Source of the DNA: Bacteroidia bacterium
GTDB lineage: Bacteria > Bacteroidota > Bacteroidia > Bacteroidales > Azobacteroidaceae
Assembly (NCBI GenBank): GCA_025996865.1
Contig: BNTV01000005.1
Span: 1-64,000 of the forward strand
DNA length: 64,000 nt
Reading direction: 5' to 3'
The position numbers and the translations under genes are program-made. Every line of letters starts with the position of its first letter. Within the stretch, counting starts at the first letter, position 1. Positions 41,535 to 52,994 of the stretch are shown here, piece after piece. A model generated the notes under the pieces. That model ran no database searches and was not told the DNA's origin. It was given only the letters and a program-made list of their open reading frames with translations.

Positions 41535-44372
41535 TTACAGTAATTTACAAACTAAGTTCCTGTCTCCAAAAGCATTATCTACACGAGCAACATCAATCCA
41601 GAATTTGTTCTCCCGAATCCATTCCAAAGGAAAAGCCGCTTTACTTCTCGAATAGCTGTGATTCCACCCGTCAGCGCAGACTTCGTACTGCGGATGCGGG
41701 GCATTCAGCAAGACATTATCCGTTTTATCCGCTTTTCCATTCGCAATTTCTTCAATTTCTTCACGGATGGTCAACATGACTTCGACGAAACGGTCTAATT
41801 CGCTAAGACTTTCACTTTCAGTCGGTTCAATCATCAACGTCCCATGAACCGGAAAGGATAATGTCGGAGCGTGAAATCCGAAGTCAATCAAGCGTTTGGC
41901 AACATCTGTTTCGGTCACTCCCGCGTAATCTTTGATGTTACGGCAATCTAATATTAATTCGTGTCCGACTTTGCCTTGTACGCCTTTATAAACAATACCG
42001 TAGGCTTTATCTAATTTTACGGCTAAATAATTGGCACTCAAGATCGCAATTTGGGTTGCCTTGGTCAATCCTTCGGTACCCATCATGCGGATATATCCGT
42101 AGGTAATGGGCAAAATGCCTGCACTTCCGAAAGGCGAAGCAGCAACGGTATTCTGGAAAGAATCGTCCGCAACCGGATGGAAAGGAAGGAAGGGAATCAA
42201 ATGCCGCGCCACGCAAATCGGGCCTTCTCCCGGACCGCCCCCACCGTGAGGAATTGCAAATGTTTTGTGCAAATTCAAATGACAGACGTCTGCGCCGATA
42301 AAACCGGGATTGGTCAGTCCGACTTGAGCGTTCATATTCGCGCCGTCCATATAGACTTGTCCGCCGTTGGCGTGGATGATTTGACACATTTCCACAATAT
42401 TCGTTTCGAAAATACCATGCGTAGAGGGATAAGTAATCATCAAAGCAGCCAGCGAGTCCTTGTTTTCTTCGGCTTTTGCCCACAAATCCTTGATGTCGGT
42501 ATTTCCCAATTCATCGGTCTTGACGGTAATTGTACGGAAACCTGCCTGAACGGCGCTTGCCGGATTGGTTCCGTGAGCGGAAGCCGGTATCAAAACGATG
42601 TTCCGCTGTGCTTGTCCGTTGTATTCGTGGAATTTACGGATAGTTACCAAGCCTGCATATTCGCCGGCTGCACCGGAATTGGGTTGAAAACTAATTCCCG
42701 GCAAACCGGTAATGGTAGTCAGATAATCCGATAAATTTTCAATAAGTTCCTGATAACCTTCCGTTTGTTCTTTGGGTGCATACGGGTGCATGTTGGCGAG
42801 ACCGGACAGATTGAGCGGCAACAATTCCGCAGCTGCATTCAGTTTCATGGTGCAGGAACCCAAGGAAATCATCGAATGTGTCAAGGATATATCCTTGCGT
42901 TCCAATCGCTTGATATACCGCATCAATTCGGTTTCCGTACGGTAAGAATTGAATACCGGATGTGTCAGGTAAGCGCTTGTACGCAGAAAACGATTGTCAA
43001 AATACATTTTGCCGGGAATTTCCTTGTCTAATGTTTTTTCCGATTGGATAGCGGTTGCAAAAATATACAGAAGTACACCAATATCCTCAGACAAAGTTGT
43101 TTCGTCGATACTGACACCGACGCAATGATTGTCGTAGTAACGAAGATTGACTTTACAGTCAAGCGCTGTTTCCCGCAAAACTTTCAGGGAAGCTTTTTTC
43201 GGCAAACGAATTTTCAGCGTATCGAAGAAATTCTCATTTTCTTGCGTATAACCTAAATTATTCAATTCTTCAGCCAGGAATCCCGCATGGGCATGTACCC
43301 TTTCCGCAATTTCTTTCAGACCGTCCGGACCATGGTAAACAGCATAAAATGAAGCCATTGTGGCTAACAAAGCCTGAGCGGTACAAATATTGGAAGTCGC
43401 CTTTTCGCGTTTGATATGTTGTTCACGGGTTTGCAACGCCATACGGTAAGCCGTTTTTCCATAAGCGTCTTTGGAAATGCCGATAATTCTTCCGGGGATA
43501 ATCCGTTTGTAATCATCCTTGACAGCCAAGTATGCAGCCGAAGGTCCGCCATAAAACATGGGGATTCCGAAACGTTGGGAACTTCCAAACACGATGTCGG
43601 CGCCCCATTCGCCGGGAGGCGTTAAGATACAAAGGCTTAACAAGTCGGCGGCAACAGCTGTTCCGGCTCCGGCAGCGGCTGCACGGGCAGTAAATTCCGC
43701 GTAATCTTCTATCGAACCTTCCGAATTGGGATATTGCACAATCGCTCCGAATACTTTGTCGGTAAATGTGTATGTTTTATAATCACCTTTTTGCAGTTCG
43801 ATTCCATGAGGAGCTGTCCTGGTTTGTATCACAGCGAATGTCGAGTCGAAGATTTTTTCGTCAACGAACAGGATATTGGCATTGTTCGCCACTTGTTCAC
43901 GGCTTCTGGAGCCGAAAAGTATATGAGCTGCTTCAGCGGCTGCGGTTGCTTCGTCGAGCAGAGAACAATTCGCTAATGGCAAAGCCGTTAAGTCGGAAAT
44001 CAAGGTTTGAAAATTAAGAAGCGCTTCCAATCTTCCCTGAGAAATTTCAGCCTGATAAGGCGTATAAGACGTGTACCAAACCGGATTTTCAAATACATTG
44101 CGGACAATCACCGCGGGCGTAGCCGTGTCATACCAACCCATACCGATATAGGAAGTGAAAACTTCGTTTTGCGAAGCGAGTTCGGTAATGTGTTCCGAAT
44201 ATTCGCGTTCGGTCATGGCTTCCGGGAGTTCCAAGGGCTGTTTTAGCCTGATATTTTGGGGAATCGTTTCATCAATAAGTTGTTCCAAACTTGAAACACC
44301 TATAGCGGTTAACATTTTTTCCGCTTCTTTTTTATTTACGCCGATGTGGCGGTTTACAAAATCGTTTGTCAT
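41535..44372 (-). CDS. gcvP: Glycine dehydrogenase (decarboxylating), P-protein
   Basis: A 945-residue single-chain P-protein of the glycine cleavage system. It decarboxylates glycine on PLP and hands the aminomethyl group to the lipoyl H-protein. Both halves are present: the N-terminal half starting NDFVNRHIGVNKKEAEKML, and the C-terminal half with the PLP lysine K703 in HLNLHKTFAIPHGGGGPG (K706-like in E. coli). No gcvT or gcvH gene is adjacent. A metallo-hydrolase gene lies 47 bases upstream on the same strand. I see no glycine-riboswitch-like structure in the 47-base gap. Confidence 0.96.
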   Translation of the reverse strand: MTNDFVNRHIGVNKKEAEKMLTAIGVSSLEQLIDETIPQNIRLKQPLELPEAMTEREYSEHITELASQNEVFTSYIGMGWYDTATPAVIVRNVFENPVWYTSYTPYQAEISQGRLEALLNFQTLISDLTALPLANCSLLDEATAAAEAAHILFGSRSREQVANNANILFVDEKIFDSTFAVIQTRTAPHGIELQKGDYKTYTFTDKVFGAIVQYPNSEGSIEDYAEFTARAAAAGAGTAVAADLLSLCILTPPGEWGADIVFGSSQRFGIPMFYGGPSAAYLAVKDDYKRIIPGRIIGISKDAYGKTAYRMALQTREQHIKREKATSNICTAQALLATMASFYAVYHGPDGLKEIAERVHAHAGFLAEELNNLGYTQENENFFDTLKIRLPKKASLKVLRETALDCKVNLRYYDNHCVGVSIDETTLSEDIGVLLYIFATAIQSEKTLDKEIPGKMYFDNRFLRTSAYLTHPVFNSYRTETELMRYIKRLERKDISLTHSMISLGSCTMKLNAAAELLPLNLSGLANMHPYAPKEQTEGYQELIENLSDYLTTITGLPGISFQPNSGAAGEYAGLVTIRKFHEYNGQAQRNIVLIPASAHGTNPASAVQAGFRTITVKTDELGNTDIKDLWAKAEENKDSLAALMITYPSTHGIFETNIVEMCQIIHANGGQVYMDGANMNAQVGLTNPGFIGADVCHLNLHKTFAIPHGGGGPGEGPICVARHLIPFLPFHPVADDSFQNTVAASPFGSAGILPITYGYIRMMGTEGLTKATQIAILSANYLAVKLDKAYGIVYKGVQGKVGHELILDCRNIKDYAGVTETDVAKRLIDFGFHAPTLSFPVHGTLMIEPTESESLSELDRFVEVMLTIREEIEEIANGKADKTDNVLLNAPHPQYEVCADGWNHSYSRSKAAFPLEWIRENKFWIDVARVDNAFGDRNLVCKLL

Positions 44373-44419
44373 AATTATTAATAGTTATTAAATGCAGGTG
44401 AAAGGTAGATTTTTGCCTT

Positions 44420-45061
44420 TTACCTGATGTATGGATTGCATTTTTTTTCTTCACCGATGGTTGATATTTCCGCGTGTCCGGGATAAACAACCGTTTCACC
44501 GGGAAGTGTAAATAGTTTATTTTTAATGGATTGCAATAATTCTTCAGAATTGCCGCCCCACAAATCCGTTCGTCCGATGTCGAACCTGAACAGGGTGTCG
44601 CCGGTGAAGACACAAGCGTCTTTTTCCGAATAGAACGAAAGACTTCCGGGAGAATGTCCGGGCGTTGCCAAGGCTTGTAAACGGGTGTTCCCAAAAGTGA
44701 TAATATCCTTATCTTCAATGTATTGTTCGGCAAGAACAAGATCGTATTTAAAAGTAGAAAATCCGAATCTGATTAATCCTTCCTTGAAACCGGGTATGGC
44801 TTCGTCTGCCGGATTGTATTCGGGTTTTAATCCGTATGTTTCATAAAGAAAACCGTTTCCTAAAATATGGTCGAAATGGAGATGCGTGTTTAAAACATGT
44901 TTTAACGTAAGCTTTTTTTCACGGATAAAATCCGACAGCTGTTTCTTTTCGTCGTTGGAGTAAGCGCCGCAATCTATGATAACCGCTTTTGTTGTTTCGT
45001 CATACAAAAGGTAGGTGTTTTCCTGAACAGGATTGAAAACAAAAATTTTTATTTTTAGCAT
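44420..45061 (-). CDS. MBL-fold hydrolase, glyoxalase II-like
   Basis: A 213-residue metallo-beta-lactamase-fold hydrolase. The metal motif HxHxDH is THLHFDH, followed by a distal H in ATPGHSPGSL, D in FTGDTLF and H in VYPGHAE. The form resembles glyoxalase II-type thioester hydrolases of bacteria (YcbL-like), which are shorter than the classical enzyme. It is cytoplasmic, without a signal. It follows rsmG by 35 bases and precedes gcvP by 47 bases, so cotranscription of DUF3298 protein, rsmG, this gene and gcvP is possible but not proven. Confidence 0.88.
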   Translation of the reverse strand: MLKIKIFVFNPVQENTYLLYDETTKAVIIDCGAYSNDEKKQLSDFIREKKLTLKHVLNTHLHFDHILGNGFLYETYGLKPEYNPADEAIPGFKEGLIRFGFSTFKYDLVLAEQYIEDKDIITFGNTRLQALATPGHSPGSLSFYSEKDACVFTGDTLFRFDIGRTDLWGGNSEELLQSIKNKLFTLPGETVVYPGHAEISTIGEEKKCNPYIR

Positions 45062-45096
45062 ATTAGTTATTTTATGATGGCTTTTATGGCAATATT

Positions 45097-45717
45097 TTAT
45101 ATAGGTAAATATACGACTTTCTTCGTTCGAAAAAATTCTTCCGTAAAATAGTCTTTCAATTCATATATAACAACTTTATATTTAAATGGTTTTAACTCTT
45201 CTTGCAAATCTCCACCTTTTAAACACAAAAAACCGTTAGGTATTGCATTTTGCTGGTCTTTGACAATGTTTTTTTTTGCCGCTTTCAGCAAATCCGGTAA
45301 AGGCATCACCGCGCGACTGACAACAAAATCAAATTTCTGCTTTTCGTCCTCTACCCTCTCCTGTTTACATTCCACGTTTTCCAAACCAATCCGGCCCGCA
45401 ATGTCTTCCGCTACCCTGATTTTTTTTCCGATACTGTCTATCAAAAGAAACCGGACTTTGGGAAACATTATCGCCAGAGGAATTCCGGGAAAGCCGCCTC
45501 CCGTACCTATATCCAAAACAGCGGAATGATCGGAAAACCGAATGGCTTTCGCAATTCCCAATGAATGAAGGATATGCTTTTCGTACAAATTTTCAATATC
45601 TTTTCTCGAAATCAAATTGATTTTTGAATTCCAATCGGTGTATAAATCGTATAACGAAACGAATTGGAACTTCTGTTTCTCTGTTAATCCGGGAAAATAT
45701 TTTTCAATGATCTCCAT
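45097..45717 (-). CDS. rsmG: 16S rRNA (guanine-527-N7) methyltransferase
   Basis: A 206-residue Rossmann-fold methyltransferase that modifies G527 of 16S rRNA using S-adenosylmethionine. The SAM-binding glycine motif is VLDIGTGGGFPGIPLAIMFP, and the upstream part has the family pattern WNSKINLISRKDIENLYEKHILHSL. The late VSRAVMPLPDLL is the catalytic region. The length is normal. It starts three bases after the stop of the lipoprotein gene upstream. Confidence 0.95.
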   Translation of the reverse strand: MEIIEKYFPGLTEKQKFQFVSLYDLYTDWNSKINLISRKDIENLYEKHILHSLGIAKAIRFSDHSAVLDIGTGGGFPGIPLAIMFPKVRFLLIDSIGKKIRVAEDIAGRIGLENVECKQERVEDEKQKFDFVVSRAVMPLPDLLKAAKKNIVKDQQNAIPNGFLCLKGGDLQEELKPFKYKVVIYELKDYFTEEFFRTKKVVYLPI

Positions 45718-45720
45718 TTT

Positions 45721-46575
45721 TTATGACTTTGCCAAAGGAATAATCGGATTGTCTTCCGTAATAAAAACTTTCAACTCTTCGTAAGGAATAAATACTTTTA
45801 TGATTCCGATGAAATAGGCAGCTATCTCATACTCATTGAAATAATAGGTGATTCCTTTTTCGTCAACAGTGAAATTTCCATTGGGAACAATATCGGCGAT
45901 ATTGTTATAACCCTTGTCTTCCAATTGTTTGGGATCGCTGATTTTATTGGCTTCGGTAATTTTTTTTACGATAATTTCCGATAAATTTTTTTTATAATCA
46001 GTTCCGGCAAAAGAGTCTTCGGAAATATATTCGCCTGTATTCAAATCAATTACATACCCAAAAATGCTGTGTGATCCATGAGCGCCACCTTCAAAATTTT
46101 CGTTTTCAACCAGAAAAGAAACTAAATTATTTCCGTTGTAAGTAATTATATTCTTCAGATCCAAGTGATACTGGAAACCGCTTTCGTCCTCCAGATTGTA
46201 GTCTTCATCGGAAAATTTTTCACATTGAAAATCCTTGAAATATTGTGTCTTAAAGCTATCCACCGCTTGCCGAGGCGATAAACCGGCGTATTTCATAGAA
46301 AACATCCGTTCGGCAAAAGCGGACTGTAGCTTATGCAGGATGTCGGCATCTTTGTAAGAATCCGGATAAATAAATGTAATGTTCAAATGACTGCTAATGT
46401 TGACATTCGGATTGACATTTTCCGAAGGTTGCGTTTCATCTACCCGGATGGTGTCGAAAGAAATCATATCGTCTGTGGTTTTTGTCTTGTTGTTGCAGGA
46501 TATGCAAATAAATAAAACCATGATACTCAATACGATATATCCGTTAATTGCTTTTTTTATTAAAGTACAAGTCAT
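45721..46575 (-). CDS. DUF3298/DUF4163-type lipoprotein
   Basis: About 284 residues. The lipobox FICISC lies at about residues 23-28, so it is an anchored exported protein. The N-terminal half resembles the DUF4163 part (NVNPNVNISSHLNITFIYPD), and the C-terminal half the DUF3298 part with VENENFEGGAHGSHSIFGYVIDLNTGE and the closing FNEYEIAAYFIGIIKVFIPYEEL. These domains are also found in RsiV-type proteins, but their role here is unknown. The frame is open to 46614, but the -7 element TATATTTG at 46604-46611 makes the ATG at 46575 the start. rsmG follows after three bases. Confidence 0.85.
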   Translation of the reverse strand: MTCTLIKKAINGYIVLSIMVLFICISCNNKTKTTDDMISFDTIRVDETQPSENVNPNVNISSHLNITFIYPDSYKDADILHKLQSAFAERMFSMKYAGLSPRQAVDSFKTQYFKDFQCEKFSDEDYNLEDESGFQYHLDLKNIITYNGNNLVSFLVENENFEGGAHGSHSIFGYVIDLNTGEYISEDSFAGTDYKKNLSEIIVKKITEANKISDPKQLEDKGYNNIADIVPNGNFTVDEKGITYYFNEYEIAAYFIGIIKVFIPYEELKVFITEDNPIIPLAKS

Positions 46576-46599
46576 AATAATTATTATAGTTAATTTTAG

Positions 46600-48279
<1,680 letters not shown>

Positions 48280-48280
48280 T

Positions 48281-48514
48281 ATGAATCTGAAAATCATATC
48301 CCCCGAAAAAATCATTTATAGCGGTAAAGCAGATTCCGTTACTTTGCCCGGTGTGGTTGGTTTGTTCACCATTTTAGCGCATCATGCTCCGATTATTTCG
48401 GTATTGAAAAAAGGCATACTGACATATAAGCTTGGCGAGAACGAAAAGAAAATAGAAATAAACAGCGGGTTTGTCGAAGCTAAACAAAATGTTGTTTCGG
48501 TTTGTATAGAATGA
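48281..48514 (+). CDS. atpC: F1 ATP synthase subunit epsilon (short form)
   Basis: A 77-residue epsilon subunit consisting only of the N-terminal beta-sandwich (MNLKIISPEKIIYSGKADSV, then TILAHHAPIISVLKKG). The two C-terminal helices that inhibit ATP hydrolysis in most bacteria are missing. Short epsilon subunits are normal in Bacteroidota, so this is not a truncation by mutation. It lies between atpD and a small membrane-protein gene. Confidence 0.93.
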   Translation: MNLKIISPEKIIYSGKADSVTLPGVVGLFTILAHHAPIISVLKKGILTYKLGENEKKIEINSGFVEAKQNVVSVCIE

Positions 48515-48517
48515 TTT

Positions 48518-48919
48518 ATGAATTCATTAAGAAATAAATATATTTTGGGATTAGTAGCTGTGACGATAGCCTTAGTTATTGTATTCATACTATTTCCAAA
48601 TATAGTATCTTGCGGATGGGCAATCAGTGCTATTGTTTTCTTTTTTCTTTACGAATTGATGACTATTTTGATTACTGAAAAAAAAGGAGACACAATTTCA
48701 GCCAGGCAATCCGTCAATCTTTTAATGGGATTGAAAGTAGGGAAAATTTTATTGTCCCTGTTTTTTATTCTGATTTATTCGGTTGTGGTAAAAATAGAAA
48801 TGAAACGTTTTATATTGGTTTTTCTTGCGCTTTATCTGATATATTTGTTATTTGGTACACTTTATTTGACGAGCCGGGAAAAAGAAGCAAAAAAGAAGAA
48901 ATTATTAACGAAAGAATAA
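48518..48919 (+). CDS. Small membrane protein of the ATP synthase operon
   Basis: A 133-residue protein with four membrane segments (about 10-28, 33-51, 70-90 and 97-115) and a lysine-rich C terminus. It sits where AtpI-like assembly factors lie in other phyla, and Bacteroidota operons usually have an unnamed membrane protein here. A role in Fo assembly, for example of the c-ring, is inference from position. It starts three bases after atpC and ends directly before the atpB start codon. Confidence 0.8.
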   Translation: MNSLRNKYILGLVAVTIALVIVFILFPNIVSCGWAISAIVFFFLYELMTILITEKKGDTISARQSVNLLMGLKVGKILLSLFFILIYSVVVKIEMKRFILVFLALYLIYLLFGTLYLTSREKEAKKKKLLTKE

Positions 48920-50005
48920 ATGAAGTTTTTTAAACATATCATCTTGTTTACGGCATTGTTTTTTGCATCTGTCGTAATTGTCAATGCGCAAGATACCGAA
49001 CAACATCCGGCAAAAAAATCGGATTTGAACGTGACCGAACTGATTCTCGACCACGTAGGCGATGCATACGATTGGCACATTACAACGATTGACGGACATC
49101 CGGTTTCGATTCCGTTGCCTGTGATTGTGCGAGGAAGCAACGGCGTCTGGCATCTTTTTTCCTCCTCGCGTTTCGAACACGGACATGCCGAATATGCCGG
49201 ATTTTCTATTGCTCACGAAGGAAAATACAAAGGAAAAATTGTCGAACGGAATGCCGCAGGCGAAGAAGTGCGTCCCTTGGACTTTTCGCTTACTAAAAAT
49301 GCTTTTTCCTTAGTAATGAGCAGCATCGTTTTGATTATTCTGATTATGTCGTGCGCAGCCTGGTACAAAAAACGAAAAGTAGAAGAAGCCTCTCCCAAAG
49401 GTTTTATCGCAATGATAGAGATGTTGATCATGAGCATCGTTGATGATGTTGTAAAGCCTTGTATCGGAAAGAATTATGCACGTTATACGCCTTATTTGCT
49501 GACGGTTTTCTTCTTTATTTTTTTCAATAATTTGTTAGGAATTATCCCGATATTTCCCGGTGGAGCCAATGTAACGGGAAACATAGCCATTACTTGTGTT
49601 CTGGCAATATGCACCTTCATCATCGTCAATAGTTTCGGGACAAAAGAATATTGGAAAGAAATTTTTTGGCCCGACGTGCCGATGTGGTTGAAAGTGCCCA
49701 TTCCCATCATGCCTGCTATTGAGTTGGTTGGCGTGTTCACGAAACCTTTCGCCTTGATGATTCGTTTGTTTGCGAATATCTTGGCAGGTCACGCCATCGT
49801 TTTGGGATTGACTTGTATGATTTTCCTGACAGTCAGCCTGGGGGCGGCAATGAATACCGGAATGAGTGTCTTGTCGGTAGTGATGACGATTTTCATTGAC
49901 TTTGTGGAGTTGTTGGTAGCGTTCATACAAGCGTATGTGTTTACGATGCTGTCGGCGGTTTTTATCGGGCTTTCTCAGATAGAGGCGCATCATGGGAAGA
50001 GTTAA
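48920..50005 (+). CDS. atpB: Fo ATP synthase subunit a
   Basis: A 361-residue subunit a with a signal-peptide-like start (ending VVIVNAQ) and a long periplasmic N-terminal region, a known feature of Bacteroidota. The conserved membrane core includes PYLLTVFFFIFFNNLLGIIP and the essential arginine R282 in MIRLFANILAGH, which faces the c-ring carboxylate. The start codon directly follows the preceding stop. A 59-base gap with a GAGTTAAGAGTGAAG-type repeat precedes atpE. Confidence 0.96.
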   Translation: MKFFKHIILFTALFFASVVIVNAQDTEQHPAKKSDLNVTELILDHVGDAYDWHITTIDGHPVSIPLPVIVRGSNGVWHLFSSSRFEHGHAEYAGFSIAHEGKYKGKIVERNAAGEEVRPLDFSLTKNAFSLVMSSIVLIILIMSCAAWYKKRKVEEASPKGFIAMIEMLIMSIVDDVVKPCIGKNYARYTPYLLTVFFFIFFNNLLGIIPIFPGGANVTGNIAITCVLAICTFIIVNSFGTKEYWKEIFWPDVPMWLKVPIPIMPAIELVGVFTKPFALMIRLFANILAGHAIVLGLTCMIFLTVSLGAAMNTGMSVLSVVMTIFIDFVELLVAFIQAYVFTMLSAVFIGLSQIEAHHGKS

Positions 50006-50040
50006 GAGTGAAGAACTAAGAGTGAAGAGTTAGAAATAGA
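50006..50040. repeat. GAGTTAAGAGTGAAG-type intergenic repeat in the atp operon
   Basis: Several imperfect units of GAGTTAAGAGTGAAGA follow the atpB stop. The same kind of sequence stands after cysK (6285-6302) and, inverted, at 39747-39776 before the small regulator's stop. These are short, AT-rich, strand-biased direct repeats without a frame. Confidence 0.55.
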
Positions 50041-50061
50041 TATAAATTTTAAAATTAATAG

Positions 50062-50319
<258 letters not shown>

Positions 50320-50321
50320 TC

Positions 50322-50816
50322 ATGTCTCTTTTAACGCCAGATCTCGGTTTATTGTTTTGGATGCTTTTCTCCTTCGGAGTCGTTTTCTTCATCCTTGCCA
50401 AATTCGGTTTTCCGATCATCGTAAAGATGGTGGAAGAACGGAAAGCCTTTATTGACAAGTCGTTGGAAGCGGCCAAACAGGCGAACGAACGTCTTGCCGG
50501 GATTCAACAAGAAGGGGAAAGAATCCTGAAACATGCCCGCGAAGAAGAAATGCGTATCCTGAAGGAAGCCGAGGAAATACGGAATAAAGTTATTGACGAA
50601 GCGAAAGGCCAAGCCGGAATTGAAGCCGGAAAACTGATTGAGGAAGCCAAAAGTGCAATCCGGAAAGAAAAAGAAATGGCTTTGCGTGATCTCCGCAATC
50701 AGATGGCAATCCTTTCGATAGGAATAGCAGAAAAAGTCCTTCGTAAGAGTTTGGACAATCAACCCGCTCAACGTGAATTGGTTAATCAATTGGTCGAAGA
50801 AGCGCAGAAAAATTAA
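50322..50816 (+). CDS. atpF: Fo ATP synthase subunit b
   Basis: A 164-residue stator subunit with one N-terminal membrane helix (LLFWMLFSFGVVFFILAKF) and a long charged helix forming a right-handed coiled coil with its dimer partner. The region NERLAGIQQEGERILKHARE and onwards is almost entirely helical. It starts two bases after atpE and ends four bases before atpH. Confidence 0.95.
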   Translation: MSLLTPDLGLLFWMLFSFGVVFFILAKFGFPIIVKMVEERKAFIDKSLEAAKQANERLAGIQQEGERILKHAREEEMRILKEAEEIRNKVIDEAKGQAGIEAGKLIEEAKSAIRKEKEMALRDLRNQMAILSIGIAEKVLRKSLDNQPAQRELVNQLVEEAQKN

Positions 50817-50820
50817 GACG

Positions 50821-51357
50821 ATGGAAGTAGGAACAATTTCAACCCGTTATGCCAAAGCAATTTACCGATTTGCTGCCGGTCTGGGTGAAGAAACACGCTT
50901 AAATGAAGAAATGAGCATGCTTTCCGAGCAATTCGTTGCTTTGCCCGGCTTGGATAAAGTATTGGAAGACCCCACTATTTCTTCCGGAAAGAAAATCAAA
51001 TTGCTCGCTACCGCGGTAGGGGGAACGCTGAGTGAAACATGCAAAAATGTTTTACGGGTAATTGTTGAAAACGGACGCGCTTCTTACATGCAGCATATCG
51101 CTTTGGTTTACAATCTGGTTTACCGGAAAGAAAAGAACATCGTACTCGTTAAATTGACGACCGTTGTGCCGACTACCGAAGAAGAGAAGAAATCCATGGT
51201 CAAACTGATTTCCAACGAAAAAACAGTGCAGGTTGATTTTGCAGTAAAGACCGATGCGGAGATTATCGGCGGATTTATTCTTGAAGTGGAAGACCTCCGT
51301 CTGGATGCCAGCGTCAGGAATCAGTTAAACGAAATAAAATTGGAACTAATTAAGTAA
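50821..51357 (+). CDS. atpH: F1 ATP synthase subunit delta
   Basis: A 178-residue stator subunit linking F1 to subunit b. The N-terminal helical domain starts [20 protein letters not shown], and the C-terminal domain ends with the family pattern [20 protein letters not shown]. The ATG at 50821 is chosen because the conserved N terminus begins there. The frame is open to 50773, inside atpF. A 55-base gap of repeated AATTTTCAATTTTC precedes atpA. Confidence 0.95.
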   Translation: MEVGTISTRYAKAIYRFAAGLGEETRLNEEMSMLSEQFVALPGLDKVLEDPTISSGKKIKLLATAVGGTLSETCKNVLRVIVENGRASYMQHIALVYNLVYRKEKNIVLVKLTTVVPTTEEEKKSMVKLISNEKTVQVDFAVKTDAEIIGGFILEVEDLRLDASVRNQLNEIKLELIK

Positions 51358-51412
51358 TTACGAATTACGAGATCGTTTTCAATTTTTAATTTTCAATTTT
51401 CAATTTAAAATT

Positions 51413-52993
51413 ATGCCAAATATAAAAGCAAGTGAAGTTTCGGAAGTGCTGAAAATGCAACTCGAAGGCGTTGATACCCGCGTGAAATTCGAAGAAGTGG
51501 GCGTCGTACTTCAAGTGAGCGACGGAGTGGTTCGTATTTTCGGTTTGAGTAAAGCCGAATCGGGTGAACTCCTTCAGTTTGAAAACGGTGAAATGGCCGT
51601 GGTAATGAATTTGGAAGAAGACAATGTCGGCGCCGTTTTGATGGGACGAACGGATTCGGTAAGAGAAGGCGACACCGTAAAACGGACCGGCCGTATTGCT
51701 TCCATCATGACCGGAGAAGGTCTTTTGGGCCGCGTAATCAATCCTTTGGGACAACCGATTGACGGCAAAGGGCCTATCGACGGCGAATTGATAGAAATGC
51801 CCTTGGAACGCAAAGCGCCCGGCGTTATTTTCCGCCAAAAAGTAAGTGAACCTTTGCAAACGGGTATTATCGCCATCGACGCCATGATTCCCATCGGACG
51901 CGGACAGCGCGAATTGATTATCGGCGACCGCTCGACCGGAAAAACGGCTATCGGTATTGATACCATTCTCAATCAACGCGACAATTATTTGGCCGGAAAA
52001 CCGGTTTATTGTATTTACGTCGCTATCGGACAAAAGGGTTCAACTATTGCGAATATCGTGAATACTTTGTACGAAAAAGGCGCTCTCGAATACACCGTCA
52101 TTATCGGCGCTTTGGCTTCCGATCCGGCAGCTTTGCGGTTCTACGCTCCGTTTGCGGGCGCTGCTATCGGTGAATATTTCCGTGACACGGGACGCCATGC
52201 GCTCGTGATTTACGATGACTTGTCGAAACAAGCGGTTTCTTATCGCGAAGTTTCCCTGATTCTTCGTCGCCCTTCGGGACGGGAAGCCTATCCGGGCGAT
52301 ATTTTCTATCTCCATTCCCGTTTGTTGGAACGCGCTGCGAAAATTATCGACAACGACAGTATTGCCGCACAAATGAACGATTTACCCGAAGTTCTGAAAG
52401 ATAAAGTAAAAGGCGGCGGTTCGCTGACGGCTTTGCCGATTATCGAAACCCAAGCGGGTGACGTTTCTGCGTATATCCCGACCAATGTGATTTCAATTAC
52501 CGACGGACAAATTTTCTTGGAAAGCGGTCTGTTTAATGCAGGTATCCGTCCCGCAATCAATGTGGGAATCTCGGTTTCCCGCGTGGGCGGTAACGCTCAG
52601 ATCAAGGCGATGAAGAAAATTGCCGGGACATTGAAAACCGATCAGGCGCAATATCGGGAATTGGAAGCTTTTTCGAAATTCGGCGGCGACATGGACATTG
52701 TTACGCGAAGAACTTTGGACAAAGGCAAGAAAAATTCGGCTTTGCTGATTCAGCCGCAATATTCGCCGTTTCCGGTCGAAAAACAAATTGCGATTATTTA
52801 TGCCGGTACCAAAGGGCTTTTGTTTGATCTGCCGGTCGAAAAAGTAAATAGTTTTGAAAAGGAATACCTTAAAATACTGGAACTGAAATACCAAAAAGAA
52901 GTGTTGGACGTTCTCAAACAAGGCATTCTGAATGAGGAAGTTGAAAAAATATTAACGCAAACTGCTGCGGAAGTAGTCAAAGGACTCAAATAA
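51413..52993 (+). CDS. atpA: F1 ATP synthase subunit alpha
   Basis: A 526-residue non-catalytic nucleotide-binding subunit. The Walker A loop GDRSTGKT ends at K177-T178, the Walker B region is [13 protein letters not shown], and the arginine-finger segment [21 protein letters not shown] is present. The length is slightly above the E. coli form (513), as usual in this phylum. atpG starts one base after the stop. Confidence 0.97.
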   Translation: MPNIKASEVSEVLKMQLEGVDTRVKFEEVGVVLQVSDGVVRIFGLSKAESGELLQFENGEMAVVMNLEEDNVGAVLMGRTDSVREGDTVKRTGRIASIMTGEGLLGRVINPLGQPIDGKGPIDGELIEMPLERKAPGVIFRQKVSEPLQTGIIAIDAMIPIGRGQRELIIGDRSTGKTAIGIDTILNQRDNYLAGKPVYCIYVAIGQKGSTIANIVNTLYEKGALEYTVIIGALASDPAALRFYAPFAGAAIGEYFRDTGRHALVIYDDLSKQAVSYREVSLILRRPSGREAYPGDIFYLHSRLLERAAKIIDNDSIAAQMNDLPEVLKDKVKGGGSLTALPIIETQAGDVSAYIPTNVISITDGQIFLESGLFNAGIRPAINVGISVSRVGGNAQIKAMKKIAGTLKTDQAQYRELEAFSKFGGDMDIVTRRTLDKGKKNSALLIQPQYSPFPVEKQIAIIYAGTKGLLFDLPVEKVNSFEKEYLKILELKYQKEVLDVLKQGILNEEVEKILTQTAAEVVKGLK

Positions 52994-52994
52994 T

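Noticed and set aside
42051..42734. A 227-codon plus-strand frame opposite gcvP
   Set aside because: It is rich in Cys/Arg/His/Ser composition typical of antisense frames and lies wholly inside the conserved gcvP gene.
44373..44419. Glycine riboswitch before gcvP
   Set aside because: The gap is only 47 bases, without room for an aptamer.
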